Shown: positions 9,366-18,220 of the stretch, one piece after another
Numbering within the stretch: position 1 is the first letter of the stretch
Layout: every line of letters starts with the position of its first letter
NCBI RefSeq assembly: GCF_017876095.1
Contig: NZ_JAGINM010000006.1
Coordinates: 335,424-399,423 of the forward strand
DNA: 64,000 bases
Origin: Azospirillum agricola
Lineage (GTDB): Bacteria; Pseudomonadota; Alphaproteobacteria; Azospirillales; Azospirillaceae
Direction of reading: 5' to 3'
Program-made: the position numbers and the translations under genes
The notes under the pieces: generated by a model
Database searches by the model: none
The model's input: only the letters and a program-made list of their open reading frames with translations
Told to the model about the DNA's origin: nothing

Positions 9366-10078
9366 CGCTGGAGGATGTCCGGCGGCGCTTCCCGGCCAAT
9401 CAGGCCAAGGGACATCCGGGCGGGGCGCCGCACCCGATCAAGATCCGGGGCGACCACGACCTCAACCCGGGCTTCGGCCCGCCGCCCGGCGGCCTGCGCG
9501 AGGCCGCCGTGCTGGTGCCGCTGGTCGACCGGACCGACGGGCCGACGGTGATCTTCACCCAGCGCACCGCGACGCTGACCGCGCACGCCGGGCAGATCAG
9601 CTTCCCCGGCGGCCGCATGGAACCGGAGGACGAGAGCCCGGAGGACACCGCCCTGCGCGAGACCGCCGAGGAGATCGGGCTGGAGCGCGGGCGGATCGAG
9701 ATCGTCGGCCGGCTGGACACCTACGTGACACGGACCGGCTTCCGGGTGACGCCGGTGGTCGGGGTGGTGACGCCGCCCTTCATCCTCACCCCCGACCCGA
9801 CCGAGGTGGCGGAGGTCTTCGAGGTGCCGCTGTCCTTCATCCTCGACCCGGCCAACCCGCAGCGCCACAGCCGGGAGCTCCTCGGCAAGCCACGCTTCTT
9901 CTACGCCTTCCCCTATGAGCAGCGCTACATCTGGGGAGCGACCGCCGGCATGCTGGTCAACCTGCGCGACGTGCTGGGGGCGGCGCTGGAGCGGGCGTCT
10001 TCGGAATTGGGGGCGGAATTGGGGGCGGAACTGGGAGCGGATCAGGTGGCGGACCGGGCGGCCGGGCAGGAAGGCTAG
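9317..10078 (+). CDS. Nudix hydrolase, CoA pyrophosphatase type
   Basis: 253 residues. The Nudix box is intact (GGRMEPEDESPEDTALRE then TAEEIGL, about residues 97-123) and is preceded by the UPF0035/CoA motif (TQRTATLTAHAGQISFPGG), which in NudL-type enzymes directs cleavage of coenzyme A and its derivatives to 4'-phosphopantetheine and adenosine 3',5'-bisphosphate. The start overlaps the end of the DUF1285 gene by 49 bp; no better ATG is present downstream before the catalytic motif. The C-terminus carries a low-complexity ELGA repeat from a 12-bp tandem repeat. Activity is by family, not shown. Confidence 0.9.
   Translation: MEQQGLLRAGQAAWRLTLEDVRRRFPANQAKGHPGGAPHPIKIRGDHDLNPGFGPPPGGLREAAVLVPLVDRTDGPTVIFTQRTATLTAHAGQISFPGGRMEPEDESPEDTALRETAEEIGLERGRIEIVGRLDTYVTRTGFRVTPVVGVVTPPFILTPDPTEVAEVFEVPLSFILDPANPQRHSRELLGKPRFFYAFPYEQRYIWGATAGMLVNLRDVLGAALERASSELGAELGAELGADQVADRAAGQEG
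10004..10039 (+). repeat. 12-bp tandem repeat in Nudix gene tail
   Basis: Three head-to-tail copies of GAATTGGGGGCG (the third GAACTGGGAGCG) encode ELGA-ELGA-ELGA at the C-terminus of the CoA pyrophosphatase. Its length is a multiple of three, so copy-number change would lengthen the tail without a frameshift. Similar 12-bp tandems occur at 33183 and 38699. Confidence 0.85.
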
Positions 10079-10134
10079 TTTCCCGTGCCGATGTTTCCCG
10101 TGCCGTGCCGCCGCCGATCGGGTAGCGTCGCGCC

Positions 10135-11424
10135 ATGACCGTCGCCGCCCGCCTCGCGCCGCAACCCTGGATGACCGCCCCCGAAAGCCGCGCCGTGATC
10201 GCGGCGCTCGCCGCCGGGGGCGCCGACGCGCGCTTCGTCGGCGGCTGCGTGCGCGACGCGTGGCTCGGCCGCCCGGTCAAGGACATCGACATCGCCACCC
10301 ACGCCGAACCGGAACGGGTGATGGAGCTGCTGGCCGCCGCCGGCATCCGCGCCATCCCGACCGGCATCGCCCACGGCACCGTCACCGCCCTGTCCGGCGG
10401 CAAGCCCTACGAGATCACCACGCTGCGCCGCGACGTCGAGAATTTCGGGCGCCACGCGCGGGTCGAGTTCACCGACGACTGGATCGAGGACGCGGCGCGG
10501 CGCGACCTGACGATGAACGCGCTGAGCTGCACCCCCGACGGGCTGGTCCACGACCCGTTCGGCGGTCTCGCCGACATGGCGGCCGGACGGGTGCGCTTCG
10601 TCGGCGACGCCCGGCGGCGCATCGAGGAGGACGTGCTGCGGCTGCTGCGTTTCTTCCGCTTCCACGCCCATTACGGGCGCGGCGAGCCGGACGCCGAGGC
10701 GCTGGCCGCCTGCGTCGCGCTGGCGCCGCGCCTGCCGACCCTGTCGGGCGAACGGGTGCGCGGCGAGCTGTTCCGCCTGCTGACCGCCCCCGGCGCCGCC
10801 TCGATCTGGCGGCTGATGATCGCCCATGGGGTGATGGCGCATCTGCTGCCGTCGGCGTCGGCGACCGACCGGCTGGAGCGTCTGGCCCGGCTGGAGCACG
10901 ATCTGGAGATCGCGCCCGACCCGACCCGCCGCCTCGCCGCCGTGCTGGAGGCGGACCGCGCCGGCGCCCTGGCGGTGGCGGAGACGCTGCGCCTGTCCAA
11001 CGGCGAGCGCGACCGCCTGGCCGCCCTGGTCGAGCCGCCGATCTCGCTGGCGGTGTCCGACGACTTGGTGAAGCGGCGGCAGGCGCTTTACCGGATCGGC
11101 GACGCGGACCTCTACCGCGACCTGATGCTGATGGCGGCGGTGGCCGGGGTTGGAACCGGAGTCGGGACGGTGGTTGGGCCGCTCGACCTGACGCTGCTGC
11201 GCGCCGCCCTCGCCACCGCCGCCGACCTGCCGGCGCTGCGGCTGCCCGTCGCCGGGCGCGACCTTCTGGCCCTGGGGCTCGGGCGCGGCCCCGAGGTCGG
11301 CCGGCTGCTGAAGGCGGTCGAGGCGTGGTGGATCGCCGAGGATTTCCGGCCAAGCCGGGAGGATTGCCTCGCCCACGCCCGGCGGGAAATGGCCGCCCCG
11401 CCTTCCGTTCCGGCAAGGCCGTGA
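10135..11424 (+). CDS. cca: CCA tRNA nucleotidyltransferase
   Basis: 429 residues. N-terminal class II nucleotidyltransferase head with GG-x-VRD (RFVGGCVRDAWLGRPVKDID, about residues 31-50, metal-binding DxD in KDIDIAT), the RRD motif (EITTLRRDVENFGRHARVEF), then the template motif region EEDVLRLLRFFRFHAHYG and a helical tail. It adds or repairs the 3' CCA of tRNAs; in many alphaproteobacteria this single-domain enzyme lies beside the CoA-type Nudix gene, as here (57-bp gap). A poly(A) polymerase is the alternative class II identity, but length and motif favour CCA addition. Confidence 0.9.
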   Translation: MTVAARLAPQPWMTAPESRAVIAALAAGGADARFVGGCVRDAWLGRPVKDIDIATHAEPERVMELLAAAGIRAIPTGIAHGTVTALSGGKPYEITTLRRDVENFGRHARVEFTDDWIEDAARRDLTMNALSCTPDGLVHDPFGGLADMAAGRVRFVGDARRRIEEDVLRLLRFFRFHAHYGRGEPDAEALAACVALAPRLPTLSGERVRGELFRLLTAPGAASIWRLMIAHGVMAHLLPSASATDRLERLARLEHDLEIAPDPTRRLAAVLEADRAGALAVAETLRLSNGERDRLAALVEPPISLAVSDDLVKRRQALYRIGDADLYRDLMLMAAVAGVGTGVGTVVGPLDLTLLRAALATAADLPALRLPVAGRDLLALGLGRGPEVGRLLKAVEAWWIAEDFRPSREDCLAHARREMAAPPSVPARP

Positions 11425-11506
11425 CGAGGCCGGCCGGACGCGGACGGGACGGCCCGGTCTCCCGCCGCCCGCCGCGCAACCTTACGCCGCGCCGCCTTAC
11501 GCCGGA

Positions 11507-13129
11507 TCAGCCATGCAGTCCGGGCGCCTCCTGCCCGGTGCTCGCCACGTATTCCGTGTAGCCGCCGCCATACTGGTGGATGCCGTCCGGCGTCAGTTCC
11601 AGCACCCGGTTGGACAGCTTCGCCAGGAAGTGACGGTCGTGCGACACGAACAGCATGGTGCCCTCGTAGGCGGCCAGCGCCGAGATCAGCATCTGCTTGG
11701 TGTCGAGATCCAGGTGGTTGGTCGGCTCGTCGAGCACCAGGAAGTTCGGCGGGTTGAACAGCATGATCGCCATCACCAGCCGGGCCTTCTCGCCGCCGGA
11801 CAGGACCCGGCACTTCTTCTCCACATCGTCGCCCGAGAAGCCGAAGCAGCCGGCCAGCGCCCGCAGCGCCCCCTGGTTCGCCTGCGGAAAGGACGCCTCC
11901 AGCGACTCGAATACCGTCTGGTCGCCGTCGAGCAGCTCCATGGCGTGCTGGGAGAAATAGCCCATCTTCACGCTGCCGCCGACGGTGACGGTCCCGGAAT
12001 CCGGCTGGGTCGAGCCGGCGATCAGCTTCAGCAGCGTCGACTTGCCGGCGCCGTTGACGCCCATGACGCACCAGCGCTCCTTGCGGCGGATCGTCAGGTC
12101 GAGACCCTGGTAGATGATCCGGCCGCCGTAGCCCTTGTGCACGTTCTTGAGCACCGCGACGTCCTCGCCCGAGCGCGGCGCCGGGGGGAAGTCGAAGGCC
12201 ACGACCTGCCGGCGCTTGGGCGGCTCGACGCGCTCGATCTTGTCGATCTTCTTCACCCGGCTCTGCACCTGGCTGGCGTGCGAGGCCCGCGCCTTGAAGC
12301 GCTCGATGAACTTCAGCTCCTTGGCCAGCATGGCCTGCTGCCGTTCGAACTGGGCCTCCTGCTGCTTCTCCTTCAGCGCCCGCTGCCGTTCGTAGAACTC
12401 GTAGTCGCCGGAGTAGCTGCTCAGCGAACCGTCGTCGATCTCGATGATCTTGGTGACGATCCGGTTCATGAACTCGCGGTCGTGCGAGGTCATCAGCAGG
12501 GCGCCCTCGTAGCCCTTCAGGAATCCCTCCAGCCAGATCAGGCTTTCGATGTCCAGATGGTTGCTCGGCTCGTCGAGCAGCATGGCGTCGGGCCGCATCA
12601 GCAGGATGCGGCCGAGCGCCACGCGCATCTTCCAGCCGCCCGACAGGCCGCCGACATCCCCGTCCATCATCTCCTGGCTGAAGCTGAGCCCGGCCAGCAC
12701 CTCGCGCGCCCGGCCCTCCAGCTCGTAGCCGCCCAGCTCCTCGAAGCGGGCCTGCACCTCGCCGTAGCGCTCGATGATGGCGTCCATCTCGTCGGCGCGG
12801 CCGGGGTCGGCCATGGCCGCCTCCAGCTCCGCCAGCTCCGACGCCACGAGGCTGACCGGCCCGGCCCCGTCCATGACCTCCGCGACCGCGCTGCGGCCGG
12901 ACATCTCGCCGACGTCCTGGTTGAAGTAGCCGATCGTGACCTGCTTCTCGATCGCCACCTGGCCCGCGTCCGGCAGTTCCTCGCCCGTGATCATCCGGAA
13001 CAGAGTCGTCTTGCCGGCGCCGTTGGGGCCGACGAGTCCCACCTTCTCGCCCCGGTTCAGCGCGGCGGAGGCGTCCAGGAAGAGGATCCGGTGGCTGTTG
13101 TGCTTGCTGATGTTGTCGAAACGAATCAT
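11507..13129 (-). CDS. ABC-F family ATPase (Uup/EttA/YbiT class)
   Basis: 540 residues from the ATG at 13129 (MIRFDNISKH); upstream in-frame codons read through non-family sequence. Two ABC domains without transmembrane helices: Walker A GPNGAGKTT (about residue 36) with signature LSGGWKMR, and Walker A GVNGAGKSTLL with signature LSGGEKARL, each with a Walker B followed by DEPSNHLD or DEPTNHLD. Between them lies the charged interdomain linker rich in E, Q and K (about residues 235-300). ABC-F proteins bind the ribosome and regulate translation elongation or relieve stalls; some give antibiotic protection. Subfamily assignment is not secure from sequence reading alone. It is convergent with cca and divergent from the SPFH gene. 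Confidence 0.9.
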   Translation of the reverse strand: MIRFDNISKHNSHRILFLDASAALNRGEKVGLVGPNGAGKTTLFRMITGEELPDAGQVAIEKQVTIGYFNQDVGEMSGRSAVAEVMDGAGPVSLVASELAELEAAMADPGRADEMDAIIERYGEVQARFEELGGYELEGRAREVLAGLSFSQEMMDGDVGGLSGGWKMRVALGRILLMRPDAMLLDEPSNHLDIESLIWLEGFLKGYEGALLMTSHDREFMNRIVTKIIEIDDGSLSSYSGDYEFYERQRALKEKQQEAQFERQQAMLAKELKFIERFKARASHASQVQSRVKKIDKIERVEPPKRRQVVAFDFPPAPRSGEDVAVLKNVHKGYGGRIIYQGLDLTIRRKERWCVMGVNGAGKSTLLKLIAGSTQPDSGTVTVGGSVKMGYFSQHAMELLDGDQTVFESLEASFPQANQGALRALAGCFGFSGDDVEKKCRVLSGGEKARLVMAIMLFNPPNFLVLDEPTNHLDLDTKQMLISALAAYEGTMLFVSHDRHFLAKLSNRVLELTPDGIHQYGGGYTEYVASTGQEAPGLHG

Positions 13130-13322
13130 GTCCGGCTGGCTTCCCGTGGCGTGTCGGGGCCCCTTATGCCACAGGATGCGCGCCGCGATGGAGTCCTGAT
13201 CGGCCCGGCCCGCGGTCATGCCGGCGCGCTGGTTGTCGGAACGCTCCAAGCATCTCCGCTGGCGTCCCCGCCGCCCCGTCGGCATAATGCGGCGCGTTCC
13301 AAAAGGGGTAGATGACAACCAC

Positions 13323-14198
13323 ATGGCGCAGGCAAGCGTGAAGCGTGACATCCCTCAACCGGAGGAGGACGCCACCGAGAGCTGGCTGCGCCGGAAGGGC
13401 CCCACCCTCCTGGTCCTCGTGCTGTCGCTGGTCATCGTCGCCGCCATTCTGTGGCCGCGCATGGTGGTCAACATCGGCTCCGGGCAGGCCGGCGTCCTGT
13501 TCCGCTGGTTCAGCGGCACCGAGCGCGGCCGGGTCTTCGACGAGGGCGTCCATGTCACCCTCCCCTGGGACAGCATGGTCGTCTACGACATCCGCCTCCA
13601 GACGCAGGAGCGCGAGTACACCCTGCTGACCCGCACCGGGCTGCCGCTGACGCTGCGGGTCGCCATCCGCTACCAGCCCGACCTGCGCATGCTGCCGCAG
13701 CTCCACGTCGCCGTCGGCCCCAACTACCTCGACAAGGTCGTCTTCCCGGAGACCGAGGCGGTGCTGCGCCGCTACGTCGGCCAGTACGACCCGGAGGAGG
13801 TCTACACCAGCAAGCGCGGCTTCCTGGAATCGGTGCTGATGGGCAGCCTGACCCAGGCGGAGAGCCGCTTCGTCATCATCGACGACGTGCTGGTCAAGTC
13901 GATCGAGCTGCCCCAGGCCCTGCGCGAGGAGGTCGAGCGCAAGCTGGTCCTCCAGGAGCAGGAGAAGGCCTACGTCCACCGCCTGGGCATCGAGCGCAAG
14001 GAGGCCGAGCGCAAGGAGATCGAGGCCGCCGGCATCGCCGCCTACCAGAGCACGCTGGCACGGACGCTGACGCCGGACCTGTTGCGCTGGCAGGGGGTCG
14101 AGGCGACGCGCGACCTCGCCCAGTCGCCCAACACCAAGACCATCATCGTCGGGGCCGGAAAGGACGGGCTGCCGCTCATCCTCGGCAACGACCGCTGA
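13323..14198 (+). CDS. SPFH/prohibitin-family membrane protein
   Basis: 291 residues from the ATG at 13323 (MAQASVKRD). One N-terminal transmembrane helix (residues about 25-43, LLVLVLSLVIVAAILW), then an SPFH/Band 7 domain with VNIGSGQAGVLFRWFSGTERG, FDEGVHVTLPW, and LPLTLRVAIRYQP, followed by a charged coiled-coil region (residues about 195-245, EEVERKLVLQEQEKAYVHRL) and a short tail. Prohibitin-like proteins oligomerise into membrane rings that scaffold or regulate other membrane proteins. It is the first gene of a plus-strand operon: 17 bp precede the binding-protein gene. The association with a peptide exporter suggests it scaffolds that complex, which is inference. Confidence 0.85.
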   Translation: MAQASVKRDIPQPEEDATESWLRRKGPTLLVLVLSLVIVAAILWPRMVVNIGSGQAGVLFRWFSGTERGRVFDEGVHVTLPWDSMVVYDIRLQTQEREYTLLTRTGLPLTLRVAIRYQPDLRMLPQLHVAVGPNYLDKVVFPETEAVLRRYVGQYDPEEVYTSKRGFLESVLMGSLTQAESRFVIIDDVLVKSIELPQALREEVERKLVLQEQEKAYVHRLGIERKEAERKEIEAAGIAAYQSTLARTLTPDLLRWQGVEATRDLAQSPNTKTIIVGAGKDGLPLILGNDR

Positions 14199-14215
14199 CC
14201 GGCGCGCGGTTCCCG

Positions 14216-15526
14216 ATGCGCCTCCCCTCCTTGCGCTTCCGCCCCTCCCGGCGCCGGCTCCTGGCCCTGTGCGCCGCGTTGGCCGGCACGGCGGCGGCCG
14301 GCGCCACCATCCTGACGCGACGGCGGCCCGACGGCCCGCCGGTCATCGTCGCCGTCGGCCGGCAGAAGCGGCCGGGCATCCCCAGCGACCTGTTCTTCGA
14401 GGGCGTCACCCTGGCGGTCGAGCGGGTGAACGCGGACGGCGGCCTGCTCGGCCGGCCGGTCACCCTGCGCTTCGTCGAGGAGCCGCCTTTCAACAGCCGC
14501 GCCACGCTGACCCGCGTGGTCGCCGGCACGCTGGACACCGCGTCGCGCATCGCCGACGACGGCCGGGTCGTCGCGGTGATCGGCCACCCCTCCTCGACCA
14601 CCGCGATCACCGCCGCGCCGATCTACGAGCAGGCCAACACGCTGTTCCTGGCGACCTACGCCAGCAGCCTGCTGCTGACCGCCACCCGATTCTCCCGCGT
14701 CTTCGCCATGCTGCCGAACGACCGCGAGGCGACGCTGCTGCTCGCCCGCTACGCCGCCGAACGGGGCATGCGCCGCTTCGTGATCTTCAACGACGAGACC
14801 TCCTACGGCCAGGAGAGCGCCGGCTTCTTCGCCCAGGCCGTCACCCAGGGCGGCGGCGCCATCCTGCACCATGGGATGCTGAACAGCGGCAAGCGCAGCA
14901 TCGACGCGCTGCTGCTGTTCCTGCTCGACAACACGCTCTTCCCGATCGGCGACCTGGACGGCATCTTCCTGTCCTCGGTCAACCCGGCCGACAACGCCGC
15001 CTTCATCCTCCAGGCCCGCCAGCTCGGCGTCCGCATCCCGATCCTCGGCACCGACACCCTCACCTCGGTCGCGGTCAGCGCCCAGGCGGGGTCGGCGATG
15101 CTGGACGTGATCGCCGTCTCCGCCTTCGACGTCCGGGGCGACGCGCCGGAGGTCCGGGCGTTCGACCAGGGCTTCCGCGCCCGCTTCAGCACGGCGCCGT
15201 CGCCGACCGCCGCGCTCGGCCACGACGCGGTGATGCTGGTCGCCCACGCGGCGGCGGCGACCCACGACCTCGACGCCGGCGTGATGGCCGACGCCATCCG
15301 GATCATGCGCTACGGCAACCCGTTGCAGGGCGCCACCGGCAGGGTCGTCTTCAACGCCGCGGGGCAGGCGACCGACACCGACATCTTCATCCTGCGCCAC
15401 GACGGCACCGTCTTCCGCACCGTCGCCGGCTACAACCACACCACCACGACTCCCAGCGCCTCGACGCCGGAGCCGGAGACCGGTGCGGTCATTCCCACGT
15501 TCCGCCAGCCGATGGAGGCGAACTGA
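14216..15526 (+). CDS. Periplasmic ligand-binding protein, Peripla_BP_6-like
   Basis: 436 residues from the ATG at 14216. The N-terminus is basic with an RRR followed by a hydrophobic stretch (RRRLLALCAALAGTAAAG), a signal peptide or uncleaved anchor with some Tat-like character; no lipobox cysteine is placed correctly. The body is a type I periplasmic binding fold as in Leu/Ile/Val-binding proteins: PSDLFFEGVTLAVERVNADG, VVAVIGHPSSTTAITAAPIY, RRFVIFNDETSYGQESAGFF and PILGTDTLTSVAVS. No importer permease is nearby; instead the gene lies between an SPFH gene and a peptide exporter, so it may act as a sensor or accessory of the exporter. The last base of its stop overlaps the next ATG. Confidence 0.8.
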   Translation: MRLPSLRFRPSRRRLLALCAALAGTAAAGATILTRRRPDGPPVIVAVGRQKRPGIPSDLFFEGVTLAVERVNADGGLLGRPVTLRFVEEPPFNSRATLTRVVAGTLDTASRIADDGRVVAVIGHPSSTTAITAAPIYEQANTLFLATYASSLLLTATRFSRVFAMLPNDREATLLLARYAAERGMRRFVIFNDETSYGQESAGFFAQAVTQGGGAILHHGMLNSGKRSIDALLLFLLDNTLFPIGDLDGIFLSSVNPADNAAFILQARQLGVRIPILGTDTLTSVAVSAQAGSAMLDVIAVSAFDVRGDAPEVRAFDQGFRARFSTAPSPTAALGHDAVMLVAHAAAATHDLDAGVMADAIRIMRYGNPLQGATGRVVFNAAGQATDTDIFILRHDGTVFRTVAGYNHTTTTPSASTPEPETGAVIPTFRQPMEAN

Positions 15527-15714
15527 TGTTCCTCGTGCACCCGCTCCTGCTGCTGCTCTGGCTTCTGCTCAGCGTCCTCATCGGGCTGCTCGGCCGCAAC
15601 AAGCGCTTCGGCTTCATCGGGAATTTCCTGGTGTCCTTCCTGTTCAGCCCGCTGGTCGGGATCATCGTGCTTCTCGCCTCCGACGACCGGCCGCGACCGG
15701 CCGGCCGGTTCTGA
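15526..15714 (+). CDS. 62-residue membrane protein in SPFH/exporter operon
   Basis: 62 residues, start overlapping the upstream stop by one base (TGATG), a strong sign of translational coupling. The sequence is two hydrophobic helices, MFLVHPLLLLLWLLLSVLIG and, after a basic GRNKRFG turn, FLVSFLFSPLVGIIVLLAS, ending DDRPRPAGRF. It resembles no family I can name. The topology (short turn with K/R) suggests a hairpin in the inner membrane. It could be a small subunit of the exporter or, less likely, an exported peptide itself. The coding call rests on the overlap, the position and the composition. Confidence 0.7.
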   Translation: MFLVHPLLLLLWLLLSVLIGLLGRNKRFGFIGNFLVSFLFSPLVGIIVLLASDDRPRPAGRF

Positions 15715-15733
15715 CGGGGGCCGGTTCCGACGC

Positions 15734-17368
15734 ATGGATCTCTACCGCTTCCTGATCGAACGCAGCCGCAGCTCGCAGCGCGCGGTCATCGCGCTGGTCC
15801 TCCTGTCGGGGCTCAGCAGCGGCCTGATGCTGAGCGTCGTGAACACCGCCGCCGAAATGGCGTCGAACGGCAAGGTCGAGCTGCGCATCGTCGTGCTGTT
15901 CGCGGCGGCGCTCGCCCTGTTCGTCGTCTCCAAGCGCAAGTCGATGACCGACGCCTCGGTCGCCGCCGAGCGGGCGATCTGCGACATCCGCATCGAGATG
16001 GCCGAGAAGCTGCGCCGCTCGGAGCTGCTGTTCGTCGAGCACACCGGGCACGGCGACATCTACGCCCGGCTGACCCAGGACACGAGCACCATCTCGCAGA
16101 GCATGCCGGTCATCTTCAACGGCCTGCAATCGCTGGTCATCGTGCTGGCCGGGCTCGGCTACGTGCTGACGATCTCGCTCGACGCCTTCCTGATGACGCT
16201 GGCCTTCCTGATGGCGGCGGCCTGGAGCTTCCTGCAACGCCAGCGCACCACCATGCGCGACCTGGAGGTCGCGGTGGCGAAGGAGACGGAGTTCTTCGAC
16301 GCGCTCGGCCATCTGGTCGACGGCTTCAAGGAAGTGAAGATCAACCACCGCAAGAACGACGACGTGTTCGACCGGATCAGCCACGTCGCCCGCGAGACCG
16401 AGGCGATCATGGTCCGGGTGGTCAGGCGCTACACCAACCACCTGGTGGTGTCGCAGACGCTGATCTACCTGATCCTCGCCGTGCTGGTCTTCGTGCTGCC
16501 CAGCCTGGAATGGTCGAAGCCGGAAACCATCATGAAGCTGACGGCCGCCGTCCTCTTCCTGGTGGCGCCGCTGGAGAACGTGCAGTTCGCCTCGCACTTC
16601 CACATGAAGGCGCAGGTTTCGCTGCGCAGCATCCAGGCGCTGGAGCGGTCGCTCGACCGCGCGCTCGACCGCGAGGATCTCGCCGCCGATCCCGACCCGG
16701 CGCGCTTCGCCGATTTCCGGACGCTGGAGCTGCGCAACGTCGTCTTCCGCTATCCGGGCAACGAGCACACCTTCCAGATCGGCCCGCTGAACCTGACGAT
16801 CGAACGCGGCCAGACCACCTTCATCGTCGGCGGCAACGGCTGCGGCAAATCCACCCTGCTGAAGGTGCTGACCGGCCTCTACCAGCCGCAGTCGGGCCGA
16901 ATCGTCATCGACGGGCAGGACGTGGCGCCGGCGGCGCTGCCGTCCTACCGCGAACTGTTCGGCTGCATCTTCGCCGACTTCCACCTGTTCGACCGGCTGT
17001 ACGGGCTGGAGGGCACGGACCCGGCGCGGATCAACGCGCTGATCGCCGACATGGGCTTGGGGGGCAAGACCGAATACCGCGACGGCCGCTTCACCAACCT
17101 CGACCTGTCGACCGGCCAGCGCAAGCGGCTGGCGCTGATCGCCGCCCTGCTGGAGGACAAGCCGATCCATGTCTTCGACGAATGGGCGGCCGACCAGGAT
17201 CCGGAATTCCGCGCCCGCTTCTACGACGTCATCCTGCCGGGCCTGCGCGCGGAAGGGAAAACCATCATCGCCGTCACCCACGACGACCGCTATTTCGGCC
17301 AGTGCCAGCAGTTGGTGAAGCTGGACTACGGCGAGTTCGTCGCCATGGAGCACCCGCAGGCGGGGTGA
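15734..17368 (+). CDS. Cyclic/peptide exporter, PvdE/SyrD-type ABC transporter
   Basis: 544 residues, a half-transporter with fused membrane and ATPase domains. TM helices lie at about residues 18-40, 50-70, 130-150, 155-172, 238-258 and 270-290. ATPase motifs: Walker A GGNGCGKSTLL near residue 370, signature LSTGQRKRLAL near 455, and the family's unusual Walker B context HVFDEWAADQDPEFR near 478, which marks the cyclic-peptide/siderophore exporter group (PvdE, SyrD, YojI). No peptidase C39 domain. It ends the operon begun by the SPFH gene. No NRPS or RiPP precursor gene is visible, so the cargo is unknown. Confidence 0.88.
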   Translation: MDLYRFLIERSRSSQRAVIALVLLSGLSSGLMLSVVNTAAEMASNGKVELRIVVLFAAALALFVVSKRKSMTDASVAAERAICDIRIEMAEKLRRSELLFVEHTGHGDIYARLTQDTSTISQSMPVIFNGLQSLVIVLAGLGYVLTISLDAFLMTLAFLMAAAWSFLQRQRTTMRDLEVAVAKETEFFDALGHLVDGFKEVKINHRKNDDVFDRISHVARETEAIMVRVVRRYTNHLVVSQTLIYLILAVLVFVLPSLEWSKPETIMKLTAAVLFLVAPLENVQFASHFHMKAQVSLRSIQALERSLDRALDREDLAADPDPARFADFRTLELRNVVFRYPGNEHTFQIGPLNLTIERGQTTFIVGGNGCGKSTLLKVLTGLYQPQSGRIVIDGQDVAPAALPSYRELFGCIFADFHLFDRLYGLEGTDPARINALIADMGLGGKTEYRDGRFTNLDLSTGQRKRLALIAALLEDKPIHVFDEWAADQDPEFRARFYDVILPGLRAEGKTIIAVTHDDRYFGQCQQLVKLDYGEFVAMEHPQAG

Positions 17369-17392
17369 TCCGACAAGCGGGCGCAACGACAG

Positions 17393-17423
17393 AAGCCCTT
17401 CTCCCACAAGAGGAGAAGGGCTT
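17393..17423. terminator. Hairpin between convergent genes
   Basis: A perfect 12-bp inverted repeat, AAGCCCTTCTCC / GGAGAAGGGCTT with a 7-nt loop, lies between the exporter gene (ending 17368) and the convergent DUF697 gene (ending 17439). It lacks a long T-tract on either side, so termination efficiency is uncertain, but the placement fits a shared bidirectional terminator. Confidence 0.65.
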
Positions 17424-17438
17424 GCGAGCGCGCCCGGT

Positions 17439-18062
17439 TCAGGGGGTCGCGGTGGAGGAGGCGCCGGCCGGCGTGGCTCCGGAGGCCGCGTCCTTGACGG
17501 CGGCGGCGCGGAGCTTGGCCTCGTCCTTGGCGCGCCTGGCCAGTTCCTTGCCCTTCTCGAACTGCTCGCGGTAGAAGGCCTTGAACTTCGCGGCGTCCAG
17601 ATCGGCGAGCGAACCGCCGGCCTGGTAATGCTTCACGAAGACCCGGCCGATCGCGTAGGTCGAGGAGCCGGCCACCAGCGGCAGGGTGGCGACCGACAGC
17701 GCCCAGCCCACGCCCGGGATCACCTTCACGAGGCTGCTCGCCAGCGCACCGGCGGTCAGGCCGCCGACGCTGCCGGCCAGCGAGGCGATCACCGAGCGGC
17801 CGAGCGAGTCGCTGAAGGGCTTGCCGTAGAGCTGCGACAGCTTCTGGATCATGCGGAGCTGGATGGCCGCGATGCCGGCGACGTCCACCAGGGGAAGCGG
17901 AACCGTGGCGACGGCCACCGACGCGATCACGTGATCCTTGATCACGTTGTCGGCGGTCAGCCCGACGGCGATGCTCTCCTCCACCAGGGTGGTGGAGGCC
18001 GCCGGCTCCTCGGCCGTCGTGGACGCGCCCGTGGACGCGCTCTCGAAACTCTCCTTGACCAT
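17439..18062 (-). CDS. DUF697 domain membrane-associated protein
   Basis: 207 residues from an ATG at 18062 (MVKESFESAS). A low-complexity Ser/Ala/Thr lead (residues 1-30) precedes a DUF697-like core (DHVIASVAVATVPLPLVDVA, IQLRMIQKLSQLYGKPFSD) with hydrophobic segments at about residues 45-65 and 90-130 (ASLAGSVGGLTAGALASSLV, IPGVGWALSVATLPLVAGSS), then a charged helix (KFKAFYREQFEKGKELARRA) and an Ala-rich tail. DUF697 proteins often carry or accompany GTPases; none is here. The role is unknown. It is a single gene, convergent with the exporter operon. Confidence 0.75.
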   Translation of the reverse strand: MVKESFESASTGASTTAEEPAASTTLVEESIAVGLTADNVIKDHVIASVAVATVPLPLVDVAGIAAIQLRMIQKLSQLYGKPFSDSLGRSVIASLAGSVGGLTAGALASSLVKVIPGVGWALSVATLPLVAGSSTYAIGRVFVKHYQAGGSLADLDAAKFKAFYREQFEKGKELARRAKDEAKLRAAAVKDAASGATPAGASSTATP

Positions 18063-18220
18063 CGGTCCTCTCCGTATCGGCGGGGTGAATCTGCGCCGGA
18101 GCGTGCCGCGATTCGAACGGTGCGAGCGGAACGCCGACATCTTCGCCCGACAATAGCAGCAACCGTCCGCTTCGACAGCCTTCTCCGACGCCACTATCCG
18201 CTTTTCGCGACGTTCCCGCG

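Noticed and set aside
13130..13351. N-terminal extension of the ABC-F protein to 13351
   Set aside because: The added 74 residues are not family-like and run across the promoter region of the divergent SPFH gene; MIRFDNISKH at 13129 is the natural start.
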